64,000 bases of DNA, taken from Microcoleus vaginatus PCC 9802 (GTDB taxonomy: Bacteria; Cyanobacteriota; Cyanobacteriia; Cyanobacteriales; Microcoleaceae). The DNA lies in assembly GCA_022701275.1 (NCBI GenBank), contig CP031740.1:2243001-2307000 (forward strand), read 5' to 3'. The translations under genes and the position numbers were made by a program. A model generated the notes under the pieces. It saw only the letters and a list, made by a program, of their open reading frames with translations, was not told where the DNA came from and made no database searches. Below are positions 1 through 8,966 of this stretch, one piece after another; positions within the stretch are counted from its first letter, which is position 1; every line of letters begins with the position of its first letter.

Positions 1-204
1 AGGGTCCATCTGAAATCTAAAATCTAAAATCACCTGTTTAAGCCCCACCACAAGCGTAGAGTCAATCTACAATCTAAAATCTAAAATCTATGATCCCCCG
101 ACCCTTTTTTAATTTTTAATTTTTAATTCCTGTTAGTGGGCTATACGTGCGGTATTTTTTGTTATGGTTCCTTTGTGAGTTACATAAAATTTTTATAGGT
201 TTAG
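1..204. repeat. Heptamer-type intergenic repeats upstream of the YdcF-like gene
   Basis: The stretch carries two short arrays of the heptamer AAATCTA (around 13-31 and 69-90) and an array of TTTTTAA (about 104-126). The same AAATCTA motif recurs at 11282-11330, 23483-23508 and 24378-24412. These are non-coding spacers typical of cyanobacterial short tandem repeats. A weak AT-rich promoter region follows, but no clear -35/-10 pair can be fixed. Confidence 0.6.
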
Positions 205-795
205 ATGTGGTTAAGAATCAATTCCAACACGCAGCGTTACAAGCGTTTGAACACTTCACGCAGTTTTTGGTTCGTAGTAGGGCTTTTGATGGCGTTTTGG
301 TTTGGCTATCAGCAGGTTAAGAGCGAATTTCAGAGACCCCAAGCTGTGTTAGTTCTAGGTGGGGCTACGGAGCGAGAGGTGTTTGCCGCCAAATTTGCTC
401 GCGATTACCCTGAATTGCCGATTTGGGTGTCGTCTGGGAGCAATCCGGAGTTCGCGGAATGGGTGTTTTCAGAAGCCGGAATTGAGTCCGATCGCCTGCA
501 CTTAGACTACAGAGCGGTGGATACGGTAACAAATTTTACCACCCTGGTAGATGAATTGAAAGCTCAAGGGATTGAGAGCGTGTATCTGATCACTTCTGAC
601 GATCATATGCGGCGAGCTCAGATTATCGGCGAAATCGTGCTCGGCAGTCGAGGCATTAGCTTTAAGCCTGTGGCAGTTCCGTCTGGGCGAACCCCCGAAC
701 CGGTGGAAAAAGCTGTTCGCGACGGCGCTAGGGCTATTCTTTGGCTGACAACCGGTTATACGGGTGCTAACTTCAGCCAAGCCAGAATTGAATAA
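205..795 (+). CDS. YdcF-family (DUF218) membrane-anchored protein
   Basis: A 196-residue protein with one N-terminal membrane segment (about residues 21-37) followed by a DUF218/YdcF-type fold. Seen in the sequence: VLVLGG at the start of the domain, the SSGSN loop, and YLITSDDHMRRAQ, which corresponds to the conserved T-S-x-x-H-x-x-R region of ElyC/SanA/YdcF proteins. Members are linked to envelope or peptidoglycan precursor biology, but the exact reaction is unknown. The ATG at 205 follows a weak TAGG. It appears monocistronic; the next gene lies 165 bp downstream on the same strand. Confidence 0.85.
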   Translation: MWLRINSNTQRYKRLNTSRSFWFVVGLLMAFWFGYQQVKSEFQRPQAVLVLGGATEREVFAAKFARDYPELPIWVSSGSNPEFAEWVFSEAGIESDRLHLDYRAVDTVTNFTTLVDELKAQGIESVYLITSDDHMRRAQIIGEIVLGSRGISFKPVAVPSGRTPEPVEKAVRDGARAILWLTTGYTGANFSQARIE

Positions 796-960
796 ACACA
801 AGGAAGCATTGAGCAATTGTTAATTTTTTGCCATTCGCTCAGGTTTTAAAACTTGTCTTCTACAGCTATTTCAGGAAGGGGGAAGATGCTGATGATAAAT
901 GCGTAACAGAAGAGAACGAGTAGTTTAAAATCAGTATATGAACTTCAAGAGCCAAAGTTA

Positions 961-1506
961 ATGACCGACCAAATTCTGCCGCAAGTTCTGGAGCAAATTT
1001 TGAGTGACACCAAAACGCCGGATGCTGTTTTTTCGGCTTTGGTGCCGGCTTTAGGCGAGGTGTTAAATTGCGATCGCGTCTTTCTCTACCTCCGCAATCC
1101 TGAAACGCAAATGGGCAGAGTACCTTACTGCTGGCGTCGCAACTCAAACTATCCCGAGGTTTGGGACGCGGAATGGAAAAAAGAACCTGAATCTTTAGGG
1201 GAAGAAGACCCTTTGTTTGCAGCAGCTTTGCGAACTGAAGCGTCGATTTTTGTTGAGGATGTTGAAACAGCCAATCCTGAAGTAGTCAACAAAAATTTTG
1301 AGGCCAAAGAGTTCGGACATCGAGCTTTAATTCACGCTCACCTTTGTGCTGACGAGTTATTGTGGGGGGTTTTGCAGCCTTGTATGTTCGATCGCCCCCG
1401 AGTTTGGACTGACTTCGATCGCCAAGTTATCGCAGCAGTTACAGAAAAAATTTCGCCTTTAGCTGTCGCTTATGTCACCGCCTCCGCATCAAAAGATGAG
1501 CGATAA
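961..1506 (+). CDS. GAF domain protein
   Basis: A 181-residue single-domain protein. Residues about 17-170 read as a GAF domain of the cyanobacterial type, including NCDRVFLYLRNPE near the start and the closing helix WTDFDRQVIAAVTEKI seen in many cyanobacterial GAF sensors. There is no output domain, so it probably acts as a stand-alone ligand-binding or partner-binding protein. The bilin-attachment cysteine context typical of CBCR GAF domains is not obvious; cysteines are present (NCDR, YCWR, HLCAD, QPCMF), but none lies in a recognisable DXCF or CH motif. The ligand is unknown. Confidence 0.85.
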   Translation: MTDQILPQVLEQILSDTKTPDAVFSALVPALGEVLNCDRVFLYLRNPETQMGRVPYCWRRNSNYPEVWDAEWKKEPESLGEEDPLFAAALRTEASIFVEDVETANPEVVNKNFEAKEFGHRALIHAHLCADELLWGVLQPCMFDRPRVWTDFDRQVIAAVTEKISPLAVAYVTASASKDER

Positions 1507-1550
1507 AAATCAATAATTTACTTGTAGAGAGCGGCTGGGCCTTGAATGAA

Positions 1551-1668
1551 TGTCAACTTAAGACTAAAACCACGTCTAGATCGGGGTTTTAGCCCAATCT
1601 CAATCCCCTTTCCGGCAGACGAAAGACCGTTTCGGGTTCCCCCCTTTTTAAGTTAGGGGGGATCGAGG
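1551..1668. repeat. Remnant of a terminal-inverted-repeat element plus C6/G6 hairpin
   Basis: The 19 bases from 1551 (TGTCAACTTAAGACTAAAA) are identical to the right end, read in reverse, of the inverted-repeat element at 50927-51078. No matching second end is visible here. About 85 bp further on, CCCCCC-ttttt-aagtta-GGGGGG (about 1639-1662) forms a strong hairpin that could terminate the GAF gene. Confidence 0.5.
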
Positions 1669-1772
1669 CGCTAATTTTCACACAAAAGTGTGGTACTCAA
1701 TTTGAGCTGAGTGTTCTCACCAATGGTGAGGTGTGCATCGCCCTGAGGATAGACTTGGTGCACAATTCTTGT

Positions 1773-2306
1773 TTAAAAAACGCCCCAATTTTGAATGCCC
1801 CGACTGCTGAAAATCCCTTGAGCTCGACTAATATCATCCTCAGCGCCATCTACTACCACCAAATAATCGCCGGCCCGCAGGCGATCGGTGTAAATTCTAG
1901 CTGTTTCTTCGGGAATTCCCAAGTCAGTCAAAGCCTTCACCACTCCACCGAAATTCGCAGCCGCGACGCCAGTGCTTGCTACGGTAGCCACCAGTGAGGC
2001 GCCGAAAGTCCCCGCTGCAATCATCGGCCCGATTCCGGGAATAGCTAAACTTCCGAGACCCACTAGGAAGCTGGCTAAAGCACTATTTGTCAGAGTTTCT
2101 CCAACCACTGCTGATCCTGTGTCTAGATTTTTGTCGCCCACCTGAGTGCTAGTTTGAGTATCGCCTACAGACTCACCTGCCTCCCTAGCAACAACCGAAA
2201 CTTTATCCATTGGAAACCCGGAAGATTTCAATTCTGTCAGAGCTTGCTCGGCATCTTCGCGGTTAGAAAACAATCCCAACGCGCGGGTTTGATTGCTTGT
2301 TACCAT
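1773..2306 (-). CDS. Gly/Ala-rich stress-type protein (YflT/general stress protein 17M-like N-terminus)
   Basis: About 177 residues. The N-terminus (RALGLFSNREDAEQALTEL, then the FPMDKVSVV region) resembles the heat-induced/general stress protein 17M (YflT-like) domain. A hydrophobic Gly/Ala-rich middle (about 75-125) looks membrane-active, and a second alpha/beta half ends with DYLVVVDGAEDDISRAQ. The start at 2306 is chosen because GACAGGAGATAAG puts an AGGAG about 13 nt upstream; an ATG 66 nt further upstream lacks this. Such proteins are common in cyanobacteria, often under misleading names. The function is unknown; a stress or envelope role is inference. Confidence 0.75.
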   Translation of the reverse strand: MVTSNQTRALGLFSNREDAEQALTELKSSGFPMDKVSVVAREAGESVGDTQTSTQVGDKNLDTGSAVVGETLTNSALASFLVGLGSLAIPGIGPMIAAGTFGASLVATVASTGVAAANFGGVVKALTDLGIPEETARIYTDRLRAGDYLVVVDGAEDDISRAQGIFSSRGIQNWGVF

Positions 2307-2460
2307 ATCTTTCTTCTTATCTCCTGTCAAATTAAACTCAAATTCAAGCCTAATTATTGCGCTTGTTTTCAATCACTTATATTGATATTTTTCGATGTTT
2401 ATCTTCAGCCTTCATCTATCTGTAGATATAACCTGAAAAACAGCAACAAAAGTTATAAAA

Positions 2461-3099
2461 TCAGCGACCCAAATCGTGCATGGCATTAATCTCGATCGCA
2501 CATCTTTGAGTCAGCGCTTGCAATTCCTCGCGATCCGAGGAACCGGGCGCTTCAATTAGCTTGCCAATTCGCACCGTCAGCGGCACCGGACGCGGCACTG
2601 CCGAACCTTTGGACGAAATGGCGTGAGTTCCCCACAAACTAACAGGTAACAGCGGCGCTTTTGCCTTAGCAGCTATCAGCGCAGCACCTAATTTCGGTTC
2701 AGTAATTCTGCCATCTGGCGTGCGAGTTCCCTGCAAAAATACACCCGTCGCCCAGCCATTTTCCAAAGAGTGGATAGCCGATCGAATTGCACTGCGATCG
2801 GCACTTTCTCGCTTCACTGGATAAGCGCCATAAAGCGTAATTGCCTGCTTCAAAATAGGAACTTTAAATAACTCTTCCTTTGCCATAAATGCGACAGGTC
2901 GCCTCATGCAATTAGACAAAATCGGCGGGTCAAAATCGCTGGCGTGATTGCTGACTACCACCAGCGGCCCTTCTGCTGGAACATTTTCTGCACCGTAGAT
3001 GCGGCCTCGAAAGTACAGGTGCAGCATCGGGCTGACAATTGACCATTTGAATAAATAGTAGAGAAGTAAACTTTCGACCGGTTCGCGACTTTTGCTCAC
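2461..3099 (-). CDS. plsC: 1-acyl-sn-glycerol-3-phosphate acyltransferase
   Basis: A 212-residue PlsC-family acyltransferase that adds the second acyl chain to lysophosphatidic acid, giving phosphatidic acid at the membrane. Catalytic motif NHASDFDPP (NHx4D) lies near residue 51. The FLQGTRTPDG block corresponds to family motif III (normally EGTRS), with G in place of E at the usual glutamate. An N-terminal hydrophobic stretch fits membrane attachment. It lies downstream of plsX-fabH-fabD on the same strand, the conserved cyanobacterial lipid gene order, here interrupted by two other genes. Confidence 0.92.
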   Translation of the reverse strand: MSKSREPVESLLLYYLFKWSIVSPMLHLYFRGRIYGAENVPAEGPLVVVSNHASDFDPPILSNCMRRPVAFMAKEELFKVPILKQAITLYGAYPVKRESADRSAIRSAIHSLENGWATGVFLQGTRTPDGRITEPKLGAALIAAKAKAPLLPVSLWGTHAISSKGSAVPRPVPLTVRIGKLIEAPGSSDREELQALTQRCAIEINAMHDLGR

Positions 3100-3195
3100 A
3101 GAAAAACCTTAGATTTTAAATTACATCGAATATTAGCCTATCAGATCGAGTCCGTTTGAGATTATTCGGCGCTTGAAACCGCTTCTTGTCAAACG

Positions 3196-3242
3196 AAGTC
3201 CGCCTGCGCGGACTGAAGAATATAGTCCGCGCAGGCGGACTT
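3196..3242. repeat. Perfect 19-bp inverted repeat (hairpin)
   Basis: The arms at 3196-3214 and 3224-3242 are exact reverse complements with a 9-nt loop. There is no T-run, so a simple intrinsic terminator is unlikely. A related sequence occurs after agrE at about 57110-57145 (same AACGAAGTCCGCCTGCGCG core), so it belongs to a dispersed family. Confidence 0.8.
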
Positions 3243-3313
3243 TGCTTGTGTAGCGGCAGAATTTATTCTGGCGGACTATTTGCTTGTGTAGCGCCAGAAT
3301 TTATTCTGGCGAA
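3242..3313. repeat. Two tandem units of about 38 bp, each with an internal palindrome
   Basis: The TTGCTTGTGTAGCG-type unit occurs at 3242 and again at 3280. Each holds CCAGAATTTATTCTGG or a one-base variant, itself a palindrome. A similar TTGTTTGTGTAGC element lies at about 48313. The array ends 29 bp before the stop of the substrate-binding gene. Confidence 0.7.
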
Positions 3314-3341
3314 TTCCTAAATGTCAAAACTTTGCAAAGGC

Positions 3342-4283
3342 TCAATTTCCAGCCAGCATGGCTTTCTGTCCTTCCGAAGAAGTCGCATAGCCCAAGAAAT
3401 CCTTAACTGCTTGGCTAGGAGGATTTTTGTAAGCGTAGTACAACTGTCGCTTGTAAGGATAGTTACCAGCATCCGGCGTCGCACCGTTGACGGGAACAAC
3501 GCGCACCGTTTTCTGATTGACTACTTGAGCGAAAGTCGCATAGCCAATACCGTTGTTGCCTAAAGCTTGCAGCAGGGGAGTTGTCGCATCTCGATCGAGC
3601 GTGGTAATATTTGGCGCCCGGCCAAACTCGCCACCTCCGAGCACTTGTTCTTTAAACGTTTGGTGAGTGCCACTAACTTCTGGTCGATTTATCACTTTAA
3701 TCGGGCCTTGGGGGCCACCGACTTTCGACCAGTCTTGAGCATTTCCCTTGAAGATATCTTGCGTTTGAGCGGAAGTTAAACCTCCTTTAAACGGGTTGTT
3801 AATGCCGACTACGAGGGCGATCGTATCTAGGGCAACAGGCACCGCTGCCAAACCCTGACCTTGTTCTTGAGCCGTCAAAGGTTGCGATACCGCAGCAATA
3901 TCGGCTGTTCCTGCGACCAAATCTTGAATTCCCTTTGCAGAACCGTTAGCTTTGGAATCAACTCTAGTGCCAGGAAACTTGGCCTGAAAGCCATTCTTAA
4001 GGTTGAGGTTGATTGTCACCATACTGGTAGAACCTTGAATCCTGACAGTCGTACCCGCAGGAACAGAAGCTGGAAGCGCAAAGGAACTAGCTGCAACAGG
4101 CGAAGCACGGCCGACTACTGGCGCGACGGGAAGTGGGACGACATCGCCTGCAGGTGTGGGAGTGGGGGGATTGTTACTAACATCTTGCGACGCTGGTTTG
4201 TTCAGAAAAAAGAACCAGCCACCACCGGCTAGCAAGAGAAATAACAGGATAAAAACTATGGGGGAAGGCCCGCTCTTAGCCAT
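3342..4283 (-). CDS. PstS-like phosphate/anion substrate-binding protein
   Basis: A 313-residue protein: N-terminal membrane anchor (about residues 9-27), a Pro/Val-rich linker to about 75, then a type II periplasmic binding fold. The IQGSTSM loop and the SGTHQTFKE segment match the phosphate-binding loops of PstS-like proteins, and GNNGIGYATFAQV and YPYKRQLYYAYKNPP are family landmarks. It has an anchor rather than a cleaved signal with lipobox. No pstCAB genes are adjacent. It starts 10 bp after the PspA-like gene, so the two are probably co-transcribed. The ligand is inferred from family, not shown. Confidence 0.85.
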   Translation of the reverse strand: MAKSGPSPIVFILLFLLLAGGGWFFFLNKPASQDVSNNPPTPTPAGDVVPLPVAPVVGRASPVAASSFALPASVPAGTTVRIQGSTSMVTINLNLKNGFQAKFPGTRVDSKANGSAKGIQDLVAGTADIAAVSQPLTAQEQGQGLAAVPVALDTIALVVGINNPFKGGLTSAQTQDIFKGNAQDWSKVGGPQGPIKVINRPEVSGTHQTFKEQVLGGGEFGRAPNITTLDRDATTPLLQALGNNGIGYATFAQVVNQKTVRVVPVNGATPDAGNYPYKRQLYYAYKNPPSQAVKDFLGYATSSEGQKAMLAGN

Positions 4284-4293
4284 AAAATTGTCC

Positions 4294-5007
4294 TTAGCTG
4301 GGAAGTTCTTTGTTGTTGGAGTCGTCTAACATTTCCAGCCTGCGATTAACTTCATCGTCTAAGGTCATATTTTCTAATTCTGCCTGAAGTCTTTCTTGGG
4401 GATTCTCAGATAGCTCTGCTAAAGCTTGCTGTTTGAGGTTGTGGCCGTGGACGGCGTTTTTGGCTTGCTCAAATTGCGATCGAGCTGAATCAATACTGAG
4501 GTCGTTGTGGACTTTGGATATGGCTCGGAGGGCTTCGTTAATCTCGGCCATATCTTTCATATTTTGCATATCGGTTTTGTACGCTTCCAGCTTCATCCGT
4601 TCTCGATTTAGCTTGTCTTTGGAAGCGTTCACAAACTGTTCGGCTTGTTTTACTTGAGCTTCTAACTGCGGCAGAATTTGTTCTGTCTGAATTACCTTCG
4701 CCATTGCCAAGCGGGCTGCTTCTTCGTTGCCGTGGCGCTTGGCTGTGATGACTTGGCGTTCTACGGTTTGCATTTCCCTAACTTTTTCTTCATATTTCGT
4801 TTTGGCGCGCTGGTAGGCTGCAACTTGGGTGGAGACTGCTGCTGCCAATTTTTGTACGGATTCTTGCATGGATCGCAGCGACTCTTCGGCTACCGCCACC
4901 GACACCTTGCCGCCGGATTCTACGGGCAGTCCCCACATCCAATTCCAGGCACCTACTATGGTTCTGCCTGCCTTGTCGCCCATCAACCAGTAAAGAACTT
5001 TTTTCAT
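4294..5007 (-). CDS. PspA/IM30 family membrane-remodelling protein
   Basis: A 237-residue, almost entirely helical coiled-coil protein of the PspA/IM30 (ESCRT-III-like) family. The long heptad region runs about 35-190 with QVITAKRHGNEEAARLAM in the middle. Unlike canonical Vipp1 or PspA, the N-terminus begins with a Trp-rich MKKVLYWLMGDKAGR segment instead of the usual amphipathic helix MGLFDRI-type start, so it is a divergent paralogue rather than the main Vipp1. It precedes the PstS-like gene by 10 bp. A role in membrane protection is inferred from the family. Confidence 0.8.
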   Translation of the reverse strand: MKKVLYWLMGDKAGRTIVGAWNWMWGLPVESGGKVSVAVAEESLRSMQESVQKLAAAVSTQVAAYQRAKTKYEEKVREMQTVERQVITAKRHGNEEAARLAMAKVIQTEQILPQLEAQVKQAEQFVNASKDKLNRERMKLEAYKTDMQNMKDMAEINEALRAISKVHNDLSIDSARSQFEQAKNAVHGHNLKQQALAELSENPQERLQAELENMTLDDEVNRRLEMLDDSNNKELPS

Positions 5008-5250
5008 ATAAATACCAGATAAGCTTGGTTTTTACGCCTAGTTTACATCAGGATTTGTCGATCGTCCCGTCAGGTCGATCGATTTCTAGATTTTTGATTA
5101 ATATTTTCTAACTGTCTGGATCGTCTATCCCCAATTGGCACAACAGCCAATATTCGGATTTGCCTGTTGTGCTCTTTATTTTTCGACACTCTTCGGGCCA
5201 ATTAACTCTAAATTTTATAACCTGCCGTTTAATAACAGGCTAAAAATAGA

Positions 5251-6132
5251 TTAAGCGGGCAAATCTGCAAAACTGCTAACATTTACCAGTGCTAAATCCG
5301 GACAAGTCCGTTTGATCAAACCTGTGAGAACTTTGCCGGGGCCAATTTCCACTACCCGATCAATTCCTTGTTGTGGCAATTGCAGAGAAATTTCTCGCCA
5401 CCGCACGCCTTTGGTCATCTGCTGAGTCAACCGCTGCTTTAAAGTGGCTGCGCTGGTAGTGGCTGACGGTTCTGCGTTCGAGAGCACCAGCATTTTAGCA
5501 TCGGAAAACCTTGCAGACTTTAACGCTAGTTGAAACTCTGCCGCCACCCCGGCCATCAGGGGAGAGTGAAACGCACCAGAAACATTCAATTTAACGGCGC
5601 GTTTGACTTTGATTTTGGCAAGCAAATCTTCTACTGCTGCGGGCGTTCCAGAAATCACGACTTGTGCTTCGCTGTTGTCGTTTGCCAGCACTACGTCTCG
5701 GCTGTATTGAATTTGCAGTTCTAGTTCCTGTCTGTCGAAACCGATCAAAGCCACCATTTGCCCGCCTGAGGCGGTGTCCATGAGTTCGGCGCGGCGTTTG
5801 ACTAAGCGCAATCCCGTTTCAAAGTCAAAGACGCCTGCTGCGTAGAGGGCAACATATTCTCCTAAACTGTGACCGGCAACTACCGCGGGCCGATCGCTTT
5901 TTTCTCGCATTAAGTCGGTCAAAATACTTTCTACTACGAACAAGCAAGGCTGAGTGTAGAGAGTCCGAGATAGTTTTGCTTCTTCTTTTTGGCAAACTTC
6001 CGGCACAGACCAACCTAAAATCTCTTTAGCGAGCTCAAATTTGGCTTTGGCTGTTGGCAAGTTTAATAAGTCTGCACCCATCCCGATCGCCTGGGAACCT
6101 TGTCCGGGAAATACCCATGCTGTTTTAGTCAT
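5251..6132 (-). CDS. fabD: Malonyl-CoA:ACP transacylase
   Basis: A 293-residue FabD that moves malonyl from CoA to acyl carrier protein for fatty acid synthesis in the cytosol. Seen: GQGSQAIGMG at the N-terminus, nucleophile motif GHSLGEY (Ser near residue 92), and catalytic-type His in GAFHSPLM. Full length for the family. It is the third gene of the leftward block plsX-fabH-fabD; the 405-bp spacer from fabH suggests its own promoter or an internal processing site. Confidence 0.96.
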   Translation of the reverse strand: MTKTAWVFPGQGSQAIGMGADLLNLPTAKAKFELAKEILGWSVPEVCQKEEAKLSRTLYTQPCLFVVESILTDLMREKSDRPAVVAGHSLGEYVALYAAGVFDFETGLRLVKRRAELMDTASGGQMVALIGFDRQELELQIQYSRDVVLANDNSEAQVVISGTPAAVEDLLAKIKVKRAVKLNVSGAFHSPLMAGVAAEFQLALKSARFSDAKMLVLSNAEPSATTSAATLKQRLTQQMTKGVRWREISLQLPQQGIDRVVEIGPGKVLTGLIKRTCPDLALVNVSSFADLPA

Positions 6133-6537
6133 TTTTCCGGTAATCTGCTAATTGGTGGTTGCTAATTGGTGATTGCAAAAATTCTTTGTTTCCCGCTTCT
6201 AAGTTCGCTCGCTGGTATCCGCTATCTTTGGGTTAACGAACTATCTACTCGCGACTCACAATTCTAACATAATAATTGCAGTTTTTACGAATTTTATATT
6301 TTTTTTGCTACTTTAATTAAATTAATAGCCGTAACAAAATTTTCCACTTTCTAGCTGGGGAAAGTCGATCGAAGAATAGAGTATTTTCTATTTCAGAGCG
6401 CGCTTGTCAAGAACTCCTGTCCCGGGGGTGTGCGGCTGCACACCTTGCCCTATGTATGGCGTGTTCAAGGATTTGTATTTTGCAAGTGTCACAGACCCAA
6501 CAATAAGCAGGGCAAGTTTACAGCCGGCCGCCAAATA
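6133..6537. other. fabH-fabD intergenic spacer
   Basis: 405 bp without a convincing gene. It holds an AT-rich stretch (about 6260-6320) suitable for a fabD promoter and a GGTGTGCGGCTGCACACC hairpin at about 6426-6443. No repeat array or RNA gene recognised. Confidence 0.5.
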
Positions 6538-7539
6538 TTACCTTCCCCATTGAAAAATCGCCGCCCCCCAAGTCAAACCTGCACCGAAACCAGCCGCAGC
6601 AATAGTATCACCGGGTTTAACTTTACCCAGACGCACGGCTTCGTCTAAGGCAAGGGGAATTGAAGCCGCGGAGGTATTGCCGTAATTTGCCAAATTGCTG
6701 ATTACTTTTTCGGGGGGAATCTTTAGCCTTTGGGCAACTGCATCGAGAATCCGCTGATTGGCTTGGTGCAACAGCAGCCAGTCAATTTCTGCAGCGTTAA
6801 TATTGGCCCGAAACATAGCTTTTTCTATGACTTCCGGGACTTTTTTTACGGCAAAGCGATAAATTTCTTGACCATTCATTGTGATGGGATTAAATCCGCC
6901 AACTCCGACGCTGACGCCCTCAATTAATTCTTTTGACTCGGCTTTGTAAGCCAAATTGAGAGACGAATTTTGCGTGCCGTCGCTGCGAATTTCAAATCCC
7001 AAAAAGCGATCAACTTCTGAAGCTTGCAATACCACCGCACCTGCACCGTCTCCAAATAGAATGCAAGTACCCCGATCCGACCAATTCACCCAACGAGACA
7101 AAATATCTGCTCCGATCAGCAAAACATTTTGATAAACCCCTGTCCGAATGAACTGCGAGGCTGTAACTAAACCAAAAACAAAGCCTGAACAAGCTGCTGT
7201 TAAATCAAAAGCCACAGCTTTTGTTGCGCCCAATTGATATTGAATTTTACTGGCAGTGCCAAACAAATCGTCAGGACTGGAAGTCGCCAAAATAATCAAA
7301 TCAATATCGGTCGGCGAAATTTCTGCCATTGCGATCGCCTGAAGCGACGCCTCCGACGCTAAATCGCACAAAGAAGTGCGATCGTCCGCCAGCCTGCGGG
7401 AGCGAATGCCCGTCCGCGCCCCAATCCACTCGTCAGAAGTTTCTACTATCTGACTCAAACCGTTATTATCCAGCGAAACCTGCGGTGTACAAGAACCGCT
7501 ACCCGTGACGGCAATGCCGAACCCTGATTGCTGCAACAT
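6538..7539 (-). CDS. fabH: Beta-ketoacyl-ACP synthase III
   Basis: A 333-residue KAS III that condenses acetyl-CoA with malonyl-ACP to start type II fatty acid synthesis. The catalytic triad is visible: Cys in TAACSGFVFGL, His in LLLHQANQRI, Asn in NYGNTSAAS. The C-terminal GFGAGLTWGAAI is also typical. Full length. It sits between plsX and fabD in the same orientation, the conserved cyanobacterial order. Confidence 0.96.
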   Translation of the reverse strand: MLQQSGFGIAVTGSGSCTPQVSLDNNGLSQIVETSDEWIGARTGIRSRRLADDRTSLCDLASEASLQAIAMAEISPTDIDLIILATSSPDDLFGTASKIQYQLGATKAVAFDLTAACSGFVFGLVTASQFIRTGVYQNVLLIGADILSRWVNWSDRGTCILFGDGAGAVVLQASEVDRFLGFEIRSDGTQNSSLNLAYKAESKELIEGVSVGVGGFNPITMNGQEIYRFAVKKVPEVIEKAMFRANINAAEIDWLLLHQANQRILDAVAQRLKIPPEKVISNLANYGNTSAASIPLALDEAVRLGKVKPGDTIAAAGFGAGLTWGAAIFQWGR

Positions 7540-7702
7540 TCCTCTCCATTTATGAGCGATCGATCGAGGAATTAAAAATTAAAAACTACCAATTAAAATT
7601 ATTTTTTAAACTGCTGAAATTACTTTTTTTTAAGCAAAACAGTGGGTTTAAGCTGACATTTTTAATTTTACATTTTTAATTTTCAATTCCTACTTACTGC
7701 CT

Positions 7703-8752
7703 CTAATTCACAGCTTCTTGTTCCATAGCGCTTTGGTGATTGGACGATCGAATTCGCTCCAGCACTTGGTTGTCAATAGCCTCCTTCGCCAAACGAATGG
7801 CATTAAAAATCGAGCCAGCTTGAGACGAACCGTGGCTGATAATGCAAACTCCAGCAACGCCCAATAGCAAACCGCCGCCGTGTTCAACGTGGTCTACCCG
7901 CTGCTTAAATCCTTGCAAGCTTTTTTGCAGCAGAGGATCGTTAATTTGATGTTGGAGTCCTTTGACTAATTCTTCCTTCAGCACTTGCACGACGACTTCG
8001 CCCACCGCTTCGGCAAACTTCAACAACACGTTGCCGACAAATCCGTCGCAGACAATCACGTCGAATTTCCCCGACAGCACGTCGCGGCCTTCGGCATTGC
8101 CCACAAAAGGAATGTTCGGATTGTCCACCAATAACTGGTGAGTCCGCACTGCCGCGTCGTTGCCTTTTGAAGGTTCTTCGCCAATGTTGAGCAGGCCGAT
8201 TTTAGGTTCAGCGACGCCCAGCACGCACTGGCTGTAAATAGTTCCCATAAGAGCGAACTGCTCCAAAAATTTGGGGCGGCAGTCCACATTAGCGCCGACA
8301 TCGAGAATGAGTACAGAGGTGCCCGCTACCATTGTCGGTAAAACCGCACCGATCGCAGGGCGATCGATTCCGGGGAGCCTCCCCAACCTCAGCAGGGCAG
8401 CAGCCATTGCCGCGCCGGAGTGACCGGCGGACACCACAGCATCAGCTTGCTGCTGCTTTACCAAGTTCATCGCTACGTTAATCGAAGCGTTGGGCTTGCG
8501 TTTGAGGGCACTCAAAGGTTCTTCGTGCATTTCCACCGCTCCTTCAGAAGGAACGATTTCTAGCTGACCTGTAGAGACGCGGCCGATCGCGTCTTGTTGC
8601 CGGAGCGAGTCTTCTATTTGCTGCGGGTCGCCCACGAGCAAAATCTCTACGCCTAATTCTTCTTGTGCCTTAAGCGCTCCAGCTACAACTTCGGCGGGGG
8701 CATGATCCCCGCCCATAGCGTCTATTGCAATTCTTGCGCGTGTCGATCCCAT
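7703..8752 (-). CDS. plsX: Phosphate acyltransferase PlsX
   Basis: A 349-residue enzyme that makes acyl-phosphate from acyl-ACP for phospholipid synthesis. IAIDAMGGDHAP opens the domain; the GHSGAAMAAAL, ILDVGANVDCRP and GFVGNVLLKF blocks are family hallmarks. The frame is open another 35 codons upstream to 8857, but that part has no family similarity, so the ATG at 8752 just before the conserved start is preferred. It is the first gene of plsX-fabH-fabD. Confidence 0.95.
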   Translation of the reverse strand: MGSTRARIAIDAMGGDHAPAEVVAGALKAQEELGVEILLVGDPQQIEDSLRQQDAIGRVSTGQLEIVPSEGAVEMHEEPLSALKRKPNASINVAMNLVKQQQADAVVSAGHSGAAMAAALLRLGRLPGIDRPAIGAVLPTMVAGTSVLILDVGANVDCRPKFLEQFALMGTIYSQCVLGVAEPKIGLLNIGEEPSKGNDAAVRTHQLLVDNPNIPFVGNAEGRDVLSGKFDVIVCDGFVGNVLLKFAEAVGEVVVQVLKEELVKGLQHQINDPLLQKSLQGFKQRVDHVEHGGGLLLGVAGVCIISHGSSQAGSIFNAIRLAKEAIDNQVLERIRSSNHQSAMEQEAVN

Positions 8753-8966
8753 TGACCAATGTTTGAGAAACACTAAAAATTCTACCAGGAAGTCAGGAGC
8801 GTGAATCCAGAAGTCTGAATAAAGAACTAAAATCCGCTCGCAACGGCGATCGGACAATTCTCATTTCCGACTACTCTGATAGAACTTGTTTTGTCACTAC
8901 TTTACTATTTTTGACTGCAAATTGAAAAAATCAATGCAATAGTTTACATGACTTTAGGAGTAAAAA

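Noticed and set aside
3317-3563. Open frames opposite the PstS-like gene
   Set aside because: They lie wholly inside a well-supported gene in another frame; no similarity.
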